From positions 64,001 through 128,000 of the forward strand of contig CADAKH010000002.1 in NCBI GenBank assembly GCA_902788505.1: 64,000 nt of DNA. Direction: 5' to 3'. Under the pieces are notes generated by a model. It was not told where the DNA came from, did not search any database, and worked only from the letters and a program-made list of their open reading frames with translations. Below, piece by piece: positions 9,949 to 18,830 of the stretch. Made by a program: the position numbers and the translations under genes. How positions within the stretch are numbered: the stretch's first letter is position 1; every line of letters begins with the position of its first letter. Source of the stretch: Oscillospiraceae bacterium. GTDB taxonomy: Bacteria > Bacillota > Clostridia > Saccharofermentanales > Saccharofermentanaceae.

Positions 9949-10041
9949 ACAAAGAAATCTCCTTAATTTAATTGAAGTATTTTATCACAGGAGAACATGG
10001 GGTTATAAAAACTCTCTAGGTATGATAATCATTTGCGTTAG

Positions 10042-10074
10042 GTATGATGAACGTTTACAAATAATATTCGTCAT
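10042..10074. repeat. Inverted repeat in the glmS-sufC divergent promoter region
   Basis: Arms TATGATGAA and its near complement TTCGTCATA are separated by about 15 bp. A direct repeat TAGGTATGAT (10016-10025 and 10039-10048) lies next to it. The position between divergent genes fits an operator, but no regulator is identified. Confidence 0.35.
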
Positions 10075-10090
10075 ATGTCGAAAATTCCTA

Positions 10091-10119
10091 TTGATAATTG
10101 CCCTGAAACAATTTAAAGT
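10091..10119 (+). promoter_or_regulatory. Probable sigma-A promoter of sufCB
   Basis: TTGATA at 10091-10096, a 17-bp spacer, then TAAAGT at 10114-10119, about 70 bp upstream of the sufC start. Read from sequence only. Confidence 0.45.
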
Positions 10120-10187
10120 AAGTTTGCTTTATAAGGAGAACTTATAACAGCCGGTCGTATTTTCTTATTAGAAAGGTGAAAGGTCAT

Positions 10188-10916
10188 ATGCTTGAATTAC
10201 AGAACATCAGTTTTCATGCCGATGACAAGGACATACTTAAAGACATTAATCTTCAGATAGATGACAAATTCGTCGCTATTACTGGACCTAACGGAAGCGG
10301 CAAATCAACTTTGCTCAAGGTCATAATGGGCATTATCAGGCCCACATCCGGAAAGATCCTTTTTGACGGTCAGGATATTACTGACCTTGCTGTTAACGAG
10401 CGAGCAAATCTCGGCATCAGTTTTGCTTTCCAGCAGCCCGTAAGGTTTAAGGGTCTCAAGGTCAAGGACCTCCTGGGAATCGCTGCCGGTGAAGGCGTTG
10501 ATGTCACGAAGGACTGCAAATACCTGTCCGCAGTGGGACTTTGCGCCAAGGATTATCTCAACAGAGAGATCAACGACACGCTTTCGGGCGGCGAGATGAA
10601 GAGAATCGAGATCGCCATGGCTGCCGCAAGGGGCGGTAAGCTCAGTCTTTTCGATGAGCCTGAGGCAGGTATCGACCTCTGGAGCTTCCAGAGCCTTATC
10701 AAGGTTTTCGAGAACTTAAGAAGAGTCACAAACGGCAACATCATTATCATCAGCCACCAGGAAAGGATCCTCGAGATCGCCGATAAGATCATTTATCTCA
10801 AGGACGGCACCGTTGACAGATTCGACGAGTCCAAAAAGGTTATGAGCGAACTCAATATGGGCAGATACGGCTGCGGCTGTGCATACTCAGAGAAAGAAGG
10901 TGTCTGCAATGGATGA
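10188..10916 (+). CDS. sufC: Fe-S assembly ATPase SufC
   Basis: A 242-residue ABC ATPase of the SufC type. It has Walker A (GPNGSGKST), a Q-loop FQQPVRFKG, the signature LSGGEMKR and Walker B LSLFDEPEAGID, followed by the switch His in IIISHQ. The family energises the SufB scaffold for Fe-S cluster assembly in the cytosol. I chose ATG 10188 because AGGTGAAAGG lies just upstream and the protein then begins MLELQNISF, as in homologues; an in-frame GTG at 10176 is the alternative. It overlaps the next gene by 8 bp. No sufS, sufU or sufD is adjacent, so this is a two-gene system. Confidence 0.95.
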   Translation: MLELQNISFHADDKDILKDINLQIDDKFVAITGPNGSGKSTLLKVIMGIIRPTSGKILFDGQDITDLAVNERANLGISFAFQQPVRFKGLKVKDLLGIAAGEGVDVTKDCKYLSAVGLCAKDYLNREINDTLSGGEMKRIEIAMAAARGGKLSLFDEPEAGIDLWSFQSLIKVFENLRRVTNGNIIIISHQERILEIADKIIYLKDGTVDRFDESKKVMSELNMGRYGCGCAYSEKEGVCNG

Positions 10917-11826
10917 TCTTGAAAAGAGAATGCTTAAAGAAGTAGCAGAATTAGACAGCCTTCCGGTTGGCGCTTTTAACATCAGATCCAACGGCAAGAG
11001 TGAGGGCAGATGCTCTACTGCAAATATACAGATCGATTCCAGAGAGTCAGGCGACGGTATCAACGTCTACTTCAAGGACGGCACTAAGAACGAGTCATGC
11101 CACATCCCGGTAATCATTTCCAAGTCAGGCCACAAAGAGTGCGTTTATAACGACTTTTTCATTGGCGAAGACTGCGACGTAACTATCATCGCAGGCTGCG
11201 GAATCAGCAACTGCGGCGGTCACGACAGCCAGCACGACGGAATACATACTTTCCATGTCGGAAAGAATTCCAAAGTCAAGTACATCGAGAAGCACTATGG
11301 CGAGGGAACTGGAACAGGCAAGAGATTTATGAACCCTACAACGGTCGTATATCTTGAAGAAGGTTCCACAATGGACATGGACACCTCCCAGATCGCCGGA
11401 ATCAACGATACTTACAGGATCACAAAGGCAGAGATCGGCGCAGGCGCTACTCTCATCATGCACGACAAGATCCTCACAAACTTCGACCAGACTGCAAAGG
11501 CTGAGATCACAGTTGACCTTAATGGTGAGGATTCCGTATGTGATATCGTCAGCCGTGGTGTTGCGAAGGGCGAGTCCGAGCAGGATGTCATCATCGACAT
11601 CTCCGGTAATGCCAGATGCAAGGGCCATGCCGAGTGTGACTCCATCATCATGGACAAGGGCGTTATCGTTGCCACACCTAAGCTTAAGGCAACATGCGTT
11701 GACGCTTCCCTCATCCACGAGGCCGCAATCGGTAAGATCGCAGGCGAGCAGATCACAAAGCTCATGACTCTCGGATTGAACGAGCAGGAAGCCGAGCAGA
11801 AAATCATTGAGGGATTCCTGAGATAA
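10909..11826 (+). CDS. sufB: Short SufB/SufD-family scaffold protein
   Basis: A 305-residue SufB/SufD core protein, much shorter than the usual SufB of about 465 residues. It consists mainly of the beta-helix core: IIAGCGISNCGGHDSQHDGIHTFHVG, then FMNPTTVVYLEEGS, and the C-terminal family signature ATCVDASLIHEAAIGKI. Several Cys and His residues that could hold a nascent cluster remain. The N-terminal helical domain of long SufB is missing. With sufC it forms a minimal SufBC (SMS-like) machine for Fe-S assembly, in which one protein probably acts as a homodimer in place of SufB-SufD. GAAAGAAGG lies 8 bp upstream of the ATG at 10909, inside sufC. Confidence 0.88.
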   Translation: MDDLEKRMLKEVAELDSLPVGAFNIRSNGKSEGRCSTANIQIDSRESGDGINVYFKDGTKNESCHIPVIISKSGHKECVYNDFFIGEDCDVTIIAGCGISNCGGHDSQHDGIHTFHVGKNSKVKYIEKHYGEGTGTGKRFMNPTTVVYLEEGSTMDMDTSQIAGINDTYRITKAEIGAGATLIMHDKILTNFDQTAKAEITVDLNGEDSVCDIVSRGVAKGESEQDVIIDISGNARCKGHAECDSIIMDKGVIVATPKLKATCVDASLIHEAAIGKIAGEQITKLMTLGLNEQEAEQKIIEGFLR

Positions 11827-11847
11827 GTTTGTTTTTGCTTGAATTTG

Positions 11848-11883
11848 GGGCGTCTCACGCTAAGTGAGGCGCCCTTTATTTTT
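11848..11883 (+). terminator. Rho-independent terminator after sufCB
   Basis: Arms GGGCGTCTCAC and GTGAGGCGCCC (one G-T wobble) with a 5-nt loop, followed by TTTATTTTT. Confidence 0.9.
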
Positions 11884-11893
11884 GACATGAGCG

Positions 11894-11994
11894 GGCGTTC
11901 TGCAACTGTTGCCCCGAAAAATGCCCAACAATTGCATAAATCGGCCTTTTTGTGCAATTGTTGCGGGTAAAAATGTGGAACAATTGCACACGGC
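11894..11994 (-). repeat. Dispersed 101-bp two-hairpin element, copy A
   Basis: The reverse complement aligns without gaps to the copies at 33053 and 48950 (hand count about 80% and 69% identity). Four CAATTG-like cores are spaced exactly 26 bp apart, alternating as TGCAATTGTT and AACAATTGCA, so each pair can form a hairpin of about 10-12 bp. It lies between the sufCB terminator and the DUF4236 gene. The rest of the 313-bp gap (11995-12139) shows only an extended -10-like TGATAAAAT at 12099-12107 and nothing else I can name. Confidence 0.8.
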
Positions 11995-12139
11995 AGTTTT
12001 TCGAGACCACATTTGCAGATTGTTTTCGGGCCGTGCCGTTTGGCTGTTTTACTTAAAAATCAGGTGCATTTCCTATATCTGTAAAGACTTGTTAACTGTG
12101 ATAAAATAACTTTAACGTTTTTCACCGGAGGGCTGTCAT

Positions 12140-13135
12140 ATGGGACTTAATTTCCGCAAATCCATTTCATTAGGAAAAGGCTTAAAACTAAATCTTAGCA
12201 AGTCAGGACCGAGCGTTTCTTTCGGCAAGAGCGGATTCAGACAGTCCGTTAACCTCAAGGGCCAGGCAAGAACCACTGTCGGCATTCCGGGAACAGGTAT
12301 TTATTACACCAAGACGAGCAATGTCAAGAATATCGTCGGAGGACTTACCGGCAACAAGGACAGTGCCAAGGGCAAGAAAACGAGCGGCAAGGCTTCAGAG
12401 ACAAAGGCCGCTTCAACCAAGGCTTCCAAGGCTGCACCTGCTGCAAAGCAGGTAAATGAGGAGCTTATCGCACAGTCCAAGGCAAAGCTCGAAGAGTTCG
12501 CAGCAGGCATTGAAGCGCTCAAGTCAGTTCACAAGCAGTCTGACGGCTATATCGATTGGGAAGCAGTCGCAAACGGTGCTGTATCAGGCCAGATAAGAGA
12601 GCTCCAGCCCTTTGCACAGAGTGTTCTGGCAGGCGATATCGATTCATATTTCAAGGTAATTGAGCAGGTAGGACCATTCGATGACCTCCTCGAATACGGC
12701 AGCGGATTTGAAGTCGGTACAGATGATCCGAAGCTTATGGAGATCGAATTCCAGGTCAAGTCGGAGGAGATCATCCCTACACAGTATCCCGACATGAAGG
12801 CAAGCGGCGAGATCGTCATGAAGGACTTCAGCAAGTCAGCTTACTATGAGCTCGTACAGGACTATGTATCCAGCACAATGCTCAGAGTTGCAAGAGACAC
12901 ATTCGCGCTCCTTCCTGTTCAGCAGGTCATTGTGCATGCCGTTGACAAAGTCCTGAATCCTGCCACGGGCAACGATGAGGAAGTTACGGTATGTTCGGCA
13001 AAGATCAAGAGGGATGCTATGGCAACACTCAATTTCGAGCGTATCGATCCTTCAGATTGCCTTGAGAGCTTTGAGTGCAACGTTAAATTCAAGAAGACGA
13101 CAGGCTATTCTCCGGTTGACAGAGTTCTTGCCTGA
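12140..13135 (+). CDS. DUF4236-domain protein
   Basis: A 331-residue protein whose first 60 residues match DUF4236: MGLNFRKSISLGKGLKLNLS, then SGPSVSFGKSGFRQSVNLKG and VGIPGTGIYYTKT. This domain is found at the N-terminus of many bacterial proteins of unknown role. A Lys/Ala/Ser-rich linker (about residues 72-105) leads to a 220-residue C-terminal domain that I do not recognise; it contains KSEEIIPTQYPDM and a beta-rich end. There is no signal peptide. A ribosome binding site, GGAGGG, precedes the ATG. It is probably transcribed alone, since a terminator lies upstream and a long inverted repeat downstream. Confidence 0.7.
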   Translation: MGLNFRKSISLGKGLKLNLSKSGPSVSFGKSGFRQSVNLKGQARTTVGIPGTGIYYTKTSNVKNIVGGLTGNKDSAKGKKTSGKASETKAASTKASKAAPAAKQVNEELIAQSKAKLEEFAAGIEALKSVHKQSDGYIDWEAVANGAVSGQIRELQPFAQSVLAGDIDSYFKVIEQVGPFDDLLEYGSGFEVGTDDPKLMEIEFQVKSEEIIPTQYPDMKASGEIVMKDFSKSAYYELVQDYVSSTMLRVARDTFALLPVQQVIVHAVDKVLNPATGNDEEVTVCSAKIKRDAMATLNFERIDPSDCLESFECNVKFKKTTGYSPVDRVLA

Positions 13136-13143
13136 TTTTTAAC

Positions 13144-13209
13144 AACGCGGGCGTTTTGTTGACAGAATGTAAACTATCATTTTGTATCGCGAAAACAAAT
13201 GCCCGTGTT
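13144..13209. repeat. Long inverted repeat that encloses a promoter-like sequence
   Basis: Left arm 13144-13160 and right arm 13194-13209 pair over 13 bp (two wobbles), then 3 bp more after a bulge, with a 33-nt loop. TTGACA (13159-13164), a 17-bp spacer and TTGTAT (13182-13187) lie in the loop and point to the EAL gene at 13292. It could be an operator or a large-loop terminator for the DUF4236 gene; the T-run after it is poor. Confidence 0.5.
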
Positions 13210-13291
13210 TATTGCTTTTGGATATTCTCACCATTAGACTAACTTCATAAGTGTTTTACTGAGAATCTGGATAAGTAGGTAGGGGTCGAAC

Positions 13292-16200
13292 ATGGCTGAC
13301 CGCAAAAGAATAGCATTACTGGTTGCCCAGGCTGATGAATACTATCAGTCCCAGTTTATCGAGGGCTTTATCGGTAAAGCTTTTGAGTTCAATGCGGATG
13401 TTCTTGTATTCAGCAGCTATCTCAAATATCAGAATAATCTCGGAAGAGAAGTCGGTGAGACATCGATCTTCACTCTGGTCCCATTTGAAAAATTTGATGC
13501 AATTGCGGTCATGGCTGATACGCTTCAGTCTCCCGGTCTTTCGGACAGCCTGGAGGAGATGATCCATGAGCGCTGCAAGTGCCCGGTCGTTTTTATCGAT
13601 AAGGAGAGCAAGTACTTCCCTTCGATATTCCCGAATCATTACGGTGCCGTAAGAAAGCTTATCGATCACCTGATAGAAGATCACGGATATACCGACATTG
13701 CTTATCTTACAGGCAAGGCATGGCACCATTATTCGAAGCAGAGACTTCAGGCCTTCATGGATTCGATGAGAGCGCATGGGCTCGCTGTCGGAAGAGACAG
13801 GGTATTCTACGGCGATTTCTGGTACACCAGCGGCGAGAGCCTTGGCGACCGTCTGCTCAAGAAAGGTGACAGCCTTCCCCAGGCAATAGCTTGTGCCAAT
13901 GACTGCATGGCCATAGGTCTTTGCAAAGCGCTCGAAAAGGGCGGACTCAGGATCCCTGAAGATATTGCTGTTGCAAGTTACGATTCCACCGAAGAGGGCA
14001 GATATTCACCCAAGCCGGTCACATCGGTCAAGATCCCGGCGAAGTCGATGGGCGCTTATTCGGTAGGAATGCTTTTCGATATCATGGAAGGGCGAAAGAC
14101 AGGACCTTTTGAAGATTACGGTGAATTCTTCTGCGGAAGAACATGCGGATGCGACGCGAACAAAGTCCAGTATGAGACCAAGCTCCGCAAGGTTTGGGAT
14201 ACAGATACCTCGCACAACAGCGTTTTCTCGTCTTTTAATCACTTGGACGAGGATCTTGTTATCCAGAACGATTTCGACGGTCTCATGAAGACCACATTCT
14301 CTTATGTTTTCCAGATAAGGGATTTCGAGAGCTTCAGCCTGTGTCTGAACAGCAACTGGCAGGCCAAGGCAAAAGCCATGAGCGGAGTCATTGATGATTC
14401 AAGGCTCTCAGTCGAGAGACTGTCTGATACCGACAGGTTCTATACGGAAAAGATGATGCATGTTATCGCATGCAGACCGGAAGAGCTTAACAGCGACCGT
14501 TTCAGTGACGATGTTTATTTTGACAGGAATGTCCTTATCCCGCGTCTTGAATCCGAGAGGATAAAGCCTGAAGCGTTTTTCTTTACGTCTCTGCATTTCG
14601 AAGAATCAACTTTCGGTTATGCCGTTATCTCCTATTCGGAGCCGAGATCTTATAAGAGATCATACAGATTCTGGCTTCACAGCATAATGAGAGGTCTTGA
14701 GAACTTCAGAAGATACGATGAACTCAATGCGATCAACAAAAAGCTTGAGGCAAGCCTTGTCAGAGATCCTCTTACAGGTATCTATAACTACAACGGATTC
14801 ATACAGCAGACCGAAAACATCATCCTTATGAGTCCCCTGCACGAGAACGAGAAGATCGGTGCTTTGGCTGTTGATATCAAGAATCTTTCCAAGATCAACA
14901 ATGATGACGGAAGAATTGCCGGTGACAGAGCCATTATCAGTGTCGGCAAGTTCCTTGAGGAAGTATTCACGGACGGCCGTATATACTGCATCGGCAACGG
15001 CGAGATGGTTGCACTGAAAGTAGTGGATTCCGGTGAGGATGTTTTAGGTGTCATGGAAGAAAGAGTCAAAGAACTCTATCGAAAGATCGATGCTTATAAT
15101 GATTCTCTTGCTGAAGGATCAAGAAAGCTCGAAGTATACTACGGCACTGCGGAAGGCATGCCGAGAACAAAAGCGGATTATGAGAGAGTCGTAAGTGTGG
15201 CGTTATCCAGAAAGAACGGCCAGAAGCTCAATTTCCAGAAGATGAATGCGGACGGATTCGATAAGTCCCAGATGGAAGAGGCTGAAGTCGTAAATGATAT
15301 TCTCGATAAGAACAAGATCAACTACCACTTCCAGCCGATCATAGATGCCCATACGGGTGAGATCTACGCTTATGAAGCATTGATGAGAGTCGATCTGGTG
15401 CCGTATGTTCAGCCTCTGCTCGTTATCAAATATGCGGGCTTCTTCAACAGGCTTTACGATATTGAGTATGCGACATTCAACAATGTATTGAATTATGTAA
15501 ATTCGAATGCCGATAAATTCAAGCCGGATGCGAAGATCTTCATCAACTCTATTCCCGGACAGCGTCTCAAAAAAGATGATATGGAAGCTATCTCCGGAAT
15601 GGTCAAGGACCTTTCGGGAAGGCTCGTAGTAGAGTTTACCGAGCAGTCTGAGATGGATGACAAAGAACTGGCCGACATGAAGAAAGAATTCCAGAGCTAT
15701 GGCTTTGAGACAGCGGTCGATGATTACGGCACGGGATACTCCAATGTAAGCAATCTCCTGCGTTATATGCCTAACTACGTTAAGATCGACAGGGCTCTCC
15801 TGGCTGATATTCAGGATTCACCTCAAAAGCAGCATTTTGTAAAGGATATTATCGAGTTCTCACACGATAACAATATCCTTGCTTTGGCAGAAGGTATCGA
15901 GACAACAGAAGAGATCGAGACGGTTATCAATCTCGGTGTTGACCTTATTCAGGGTTATTACACAGCCCGTCCTTCCGAATACATCATCAAGGAGATCGCT
16001 CCAGATATCAAAGATGAGATCGTCAGATACAGCAACTCCAGAGAAAAGAACCGCACAAAGAGGGATTATGTAGCCGGAAGAGAAGCAAGGATCTCTTTGC
16101 CCATTCTTATCAAAGACGGCTATAACACGATCCATGTAACATCTGGTCATGTTACTCACAGGGATCTTCACATCTTGGGTGTTCCGGGTGATGATGCAAT

Positions 16201-17149
16201 TATCAATCTCGAGATCGAGGACGGCTACAAGGGTAAGATCGCGCTAGAGAACTGCTGCTTTACCGGAAGGATGCATGATGCGGCGATCACTATCGGAGAT
16301 GACTGCGACGTGACCATTTCCCTGAGCGGAGACAATGTTCTCAGTGCAGGCGGCATTAAGGTCTCCTCGACATCGACACTTACTTTGGAAGGTGCCGGCA
16401 ATCTTTCCGTCAGTTCGACCGGAACAGAGGTTTTCGGTATCGGCAACGATATGGATTCGTATCACGGAGATCTTGTTTTCGACCAGGACGGCAGGATAGA
16501 GATATCTGTCAATGCAAATAAGAGCGTAGCGATCGGCAGCGGCCTTGGCGGACATATTACCGTCAGACGCGGTATGTATAAGTTCAATCTTATGGGCCAG
16601 ACATCCGTCGGTATCGGTTCGATATCAGGAGATATTGAACCTATCATCAGCAACTGCTATGTCGAGATCGCAAGCGTTGCGCTCTCATCTGTCGGAATCG
16701 GATCTATTACGGGAAGATGTGACATGATGATCGAGCATGTCTCAATGAAGACGGATTTCAACGGAAATGAAGTTGCCATGATCGGCTCTAAAGACAGCGA
16801 AAAGCTGAAGATGAGCGTTTACAGTGCCACGATAAGCCTGAAGTCCAGATCTCACGATGTCGTCTGCTTCGGTTCATCTATGGGCAAAGCTTCGAACATA
16901 AGCATTGACTTTGTTTCGCTCCGTATCGATCTGGGCGGCAAGAATGCCGGATTATTCAGGGGTTCTGACAAGAATGTTAAGGTAAGGATCTCGGATTCCA
17001 AGATAGAGGGCGCGATCTTCACTAGTTACGGCATGCCGGATTATCCCGAGACGATCGATTACAGTGTTGCGGCATCTCTTACAAAACTCGATATCAACGG
17101 AGAGATGATAGTCGAGAATACAATGAGCATTCCGAGCCACGAAGCTTAA
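13292..17149 (+). CDS. Cytosolic LacI-type sensor / degenerate GGDEF / EAL / beta-helix protein
   Basis: A 1285-residue multidomain protein with no signal peptide or membrane helix. Residues about 5-285 form a periplasmic-binding-protein-like LacI sensor without the DNA-binding helix-turn-helix. A spacer region of about 200 residues follows. Residues about 495-655 are a GGDEF domain whose catalytic loop reads GNGEM, so it is probably inactive as a cyclase. Residues about 675-905 are an EAL domain with YEALMR (695-697), DDYGTGYS (about 809) and AEGIET (about 866), so it is probably an active c-di-GMP phosphodiesterase. The last 355 residues are beta-strand repeats with recurring IGSGLGG, GIGSISG, GIGSITG turns, resembling a right-handed beta-helix of the carbohydrate-binding type. 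A ligand-sensing c-di-GMP hydrolase is likely; the role of the helix is unknown. Confidence 0.85.
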   Translation: MADRKRIALLVAQADEYYQSQFIEGFIGKAFEFNADVLVFSSYLKYQNNLGREVGETSIFTLVPFEKFDAIAVMADTLQSPGLSDSLEEMIHERCKCPVVFIDKESKYFPSIFPNHYGAVRKLIDHLIEDHGYTDIAYLTGKAWHHYSKQRLQAFMDSMRAHGLAVGRDRVFYGDFWYTSGESLGDRLLKKGDSLPQAIACANDCMAIGLCKALEKGGLRIPEDIAVASYDSTEEGRYSPKPVTSVKIPAKSMGAYSVGMLFDIMEGRKTGPFEDYGEFFCGRTCGCDANKVQYETKLRKVWDTDTSHNSVFSSFNHLDEDLVIQNDFDGLMKTTFSYVFQIRDFESFSLCLNSNWQAKAKAMSGVIDDSRLSVERLSDTDRFYTEKMMHVIACRPEELNSDRFSDDVYFDRNVLIPRLESERIKPEAFFFTSLHFEESTFGYAVISYSEPRSYKRSYRFWLHSIMRGLENFRRYDELNAINKKLEASLVRDPLTGIYNYNGFIQQTENIILMSPLHENEKIGALAVDIKNLSKINNDDGRIAGDRAIISVGKFLEEVFTDGRIYCIGNGEMVALKVVDSGEDVLGVMEERVKELYRKIDAYNDSLAEGSRKLEVYYGTAEGMPRTKADYERVVSVALSRKNGQKLNFQKMNADGFDKSQMEEAEVVNDILDKNKINYHFQPIIDAHTGEIYAYEALMRVDLVPYVQPLLVIKYAGFFNRLYDIEYATFNNVLNYVNSNADKFKPDAKIFINSIPGQRLKKDDMEAISGMVKDLSGRLVVEFTEQSEMDDKELADMKKEFQSYGFETAVDDYGTGYSNVSNLLRYMPNYVKIDRALLADIQDSPQKQHFVKDIIEFSHDNNILALAEGIETTEEIETVINLGVDLIQGYYTARPSEYIIKEIAPDIKDEIVRYSNSREKNRTKRDYVAGREARISLPILIKDGYNTIHVTSGHVTHRDLHILGVPGDDAIINLEIEDGYKGKIALENCCFTGRMHDAAITIGDDCDVTISLSGDNVLSAGGIKVSSTSTLTLEGAGNLSVSSTGTEVFGIGNDMDSYHGDLVFDQDGRIEISVNANKSVAIGSGLGGHITVRRGMYKFNLMGQTSVGIGSISGDIEPIISNCYVEIASVALSSVGIGSITGRCDMMIEHVSMKTDFNGNEVAMIGSKDSEKLKMSVYSATISLKSRSHDVVCFGSSMGKASNISIDFVSLRIDLGGKNAGLFRGSDKNVKVRISDSKIEGAIFTSYGMPDYPETIDYSVAASLTKLDINGEMIVENTMSIPSHEA

Positions 17150-17157
17150 TTTTCTGC

Positions 17158-17919
17158 TCAGATATCAAGATAGATAGGACAATGATCGGATCCCATGATG
17201 TCAGTCATCATGTTGGATTCCTTAACACGTGAATTAAGACCTTCCGTTGTAAAGAAGTAGTCTATTCTCCAGCCTACGTTACGCTCTCTTGCGGCAGTTT
17301 TATAAGACCACCAGGTGTAGCACTCCTTATCATCGGGATGGAGCATTCTGAAAGTGTCTGTTAGGCCTCTTTCAATGAATTTATCTATATAAGCACGCTC
17401 TTCGGGAAGGAAGCCCGATATCTTGGAGTTTGCCTTGGGGTTGGACAGATCGATCTCTTTATGTGCGGTATTTACGTCACCGCAGCAGATGACTTCTTTG
17501 CCTTTTGCTTTAAGTTCATCGACCTGGTCAAGGAAGCAGTCGTAGAATCTGAGCTTGAACTTGACAAAGTCATCGCCTCTTCCGCCGTTCGGAAAATAGA
17601 TGTTGAAGAGAACGAAATCGCCGAAATCAGCCTTGATGACACGGCCTTCATGGTCGAATTCCTCAACTCCGAAGCCGAAATCAATGCTTACAGGATCGAT
17701 CCTTGAATAGAGTGCCGTGCCGGAATAACCCTTGCGCTCTGCCGAATAGAACCAGCTCTTGTAACCCGGGATGTCCGTGATCTCAGGACCTAACTGTTCC
17801 CTGAGAGCTTTGATCTCCTGAATTCCTATTATGTCTGCGTTTATCTTTTCGAGACTTTCTGCAAAACCCTTATTGGCAACTGCCCTGATTCCATTGACGT
17901 TCCAGCTTGCTATTCTCAT
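17158..17919 (-). CDS. xth: Exodeoxyribonuclease III / AP endonuclease
   Basis: A 253-residue member of the exonuclease III family, which repairs abasic sites and trims 3' DNA ends. Characteristic motifs are MRIASWNVNGIRA (metal-binding Asn), IIGIQEIKA (catalytic Glu), YSGTALYSR, NIYFPNGGRG, CCGDVNTAHKEIDL (Asp/Asn) and the C-terminal SDHCPI with the catalytic Asp-His pair. Length and motifs are those of a complete enzyme. It is convergent with the large EAL gene (8 bp apart) and divergent from the asparaginase gene. Confidence 0.95.
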   Translation of the reverse strand: MRIASWNVNGIRAVANKGFAESLEKINADIIGIQEIKALREQLGPEITDIPGYKSWFYSAERKGYSGTALYSRIDPVSIDFGFGVEEFDHEGRVIKADFGDFVLFNIYFPNGGRGDDFVKFKLRFYDCFLDQVDELKAKGKEVICCGDVNTAHKEIDLSNPKANSKISGFLPEERAYIDKFIERGLTDTFRMLHPDDKECYTWWSYKTAARERNVGWRIDYFFTTEGLNSRVKESNMMTDIMGSDHCPIYLDI

Positions 17920-17987
17920 ATAAACCCTCGTGAATTATAATTGTATGAGTCAATTTTACTATTGTTTTGGTTTGGAAGGAAAGGGAT

Positions 17988-18830
17988 ATGCGTATATTAT
18001 GTGCGATGCTCGGCGGGACGATCTCATCGTCTGATGTCTCCGGAACGATAACGCTCGGAGAGCCGGTATTTATCAGGGATTTTCTTTTGGAATACTCTTC
18101 AGAGAATGAATATGTCTTCCCGAAGTTCAACACTTATTCCTCCGAGAATGCCACGCCGGAGATATACCGCGAGGCATTGAAGGAGATAGTCGATAAGGTC
18201 AATTCTTCGAAATTTGACGGTATTCTCATAACTCACGGAACGGATACCTGTGCTTATTTTGCGCAGCTTGCTTACAGGGTGCTTTCAAGTATCGGAATCC
18301 CGTTCGTTATAACGGGTTCAGTGAAATCTCCCGATATCGACCCGGAAGAATCCGCTTATAATCTTCTTTTTTCCGTGAATTGCATAGAAAAGGGCACGAG
18401 CGGAGTCGTATTCAGGAGCATCGACAAGATCCCCAAGCTTTACAGCGCCTGTTTTATTACATCACCTGATATCGACGGTATCTATAAGGAGTGCAAGGGC
18501 ATGAATCCGCCTGAGATAAAGGATCAGACAGAGTTCCTTACCAAAGAAAAACTTCCGAGGATCCTTGTCATTCCGGCGATCCCGGGCGCGGTCATTCCGG
18601 AAGACGGTTTTGACAGGGTACTTATCTGCTGCAACCATTCCGGTACCGCTTCGACAGAGCTTGTTCCGCTCGTTTCAAAGTGGACTTCAAACGGGATCAA
18701 GTGCTTCATGGCGCCTGTTCCTTCAAACGGAGGCATCTACGAGAGCAGAAAGATGCTGACAGATGCGGGTGCCGTTGAACTTCCCGGCATGCCGATCGAA
18801 GGTGCCTGGTGCGAGGTGCTTCTGAGATGA
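17988..18830 (+). CDS. Type I L-asparaginase family protein
   Basis: A 280-residue asparaginase-fold protein. The first Thr motif reads MLGGTISSS (GGTIS) and the second ILITHGTDTCAYF (HGTDT), giving the two catalytic Thr residues, Asp and nearby Lys (KSPDIDPEE region). The family hydrolyses asparagine to aspartate and ammonia. At 280 residues it is shorter than the usual 320-340, so the C-terminal domain is trimmed or divergent. I chose ATG 17988, which follows GGAAGGAAAGGG, over an upstream in-frame TTG. It overlaps the next gene by an ATGA junction, so the two are coupled. Substrate could differ from asparagine. Confidence 0.85.
   Translation: MRILCAMLGGTISSSDVSGTITLGEPVFIRDFLLEYSSENEYVFPKFNTYSSENATPEIYREALKEIVDKVNSSKFDGILITHGTDTCAYFAQLAYRVLSSIGIPFVITGSVKSPDIDPEESAYNLLFSVNCIEKGTSGVVFRSIDKIPKLYSACFITSPDIDGIYKECKGMNPPEIKDQTEFLTKEKLPRILVIPAIPGAVIPEDGFDRVLICCNHSGTASTELVPLVSKWTSNGIKCFMAPVPSNGGIYESRKMLTDAGAVELPGMPIEGAWCEVLLR

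Noticed and set aside
9949..10187. glmS ribozyme upstream of glmS
   Set aside because: The leader lacks the conserved ribozyme core and pseudoknot sequence; only short A/T-rich dyads are present.
11125..11718. Antisense frame inside sufB
   Set aside because: Composition (Asp/Val/Cys-rich) and full overlap with a real gene mark it as a shadow frame.
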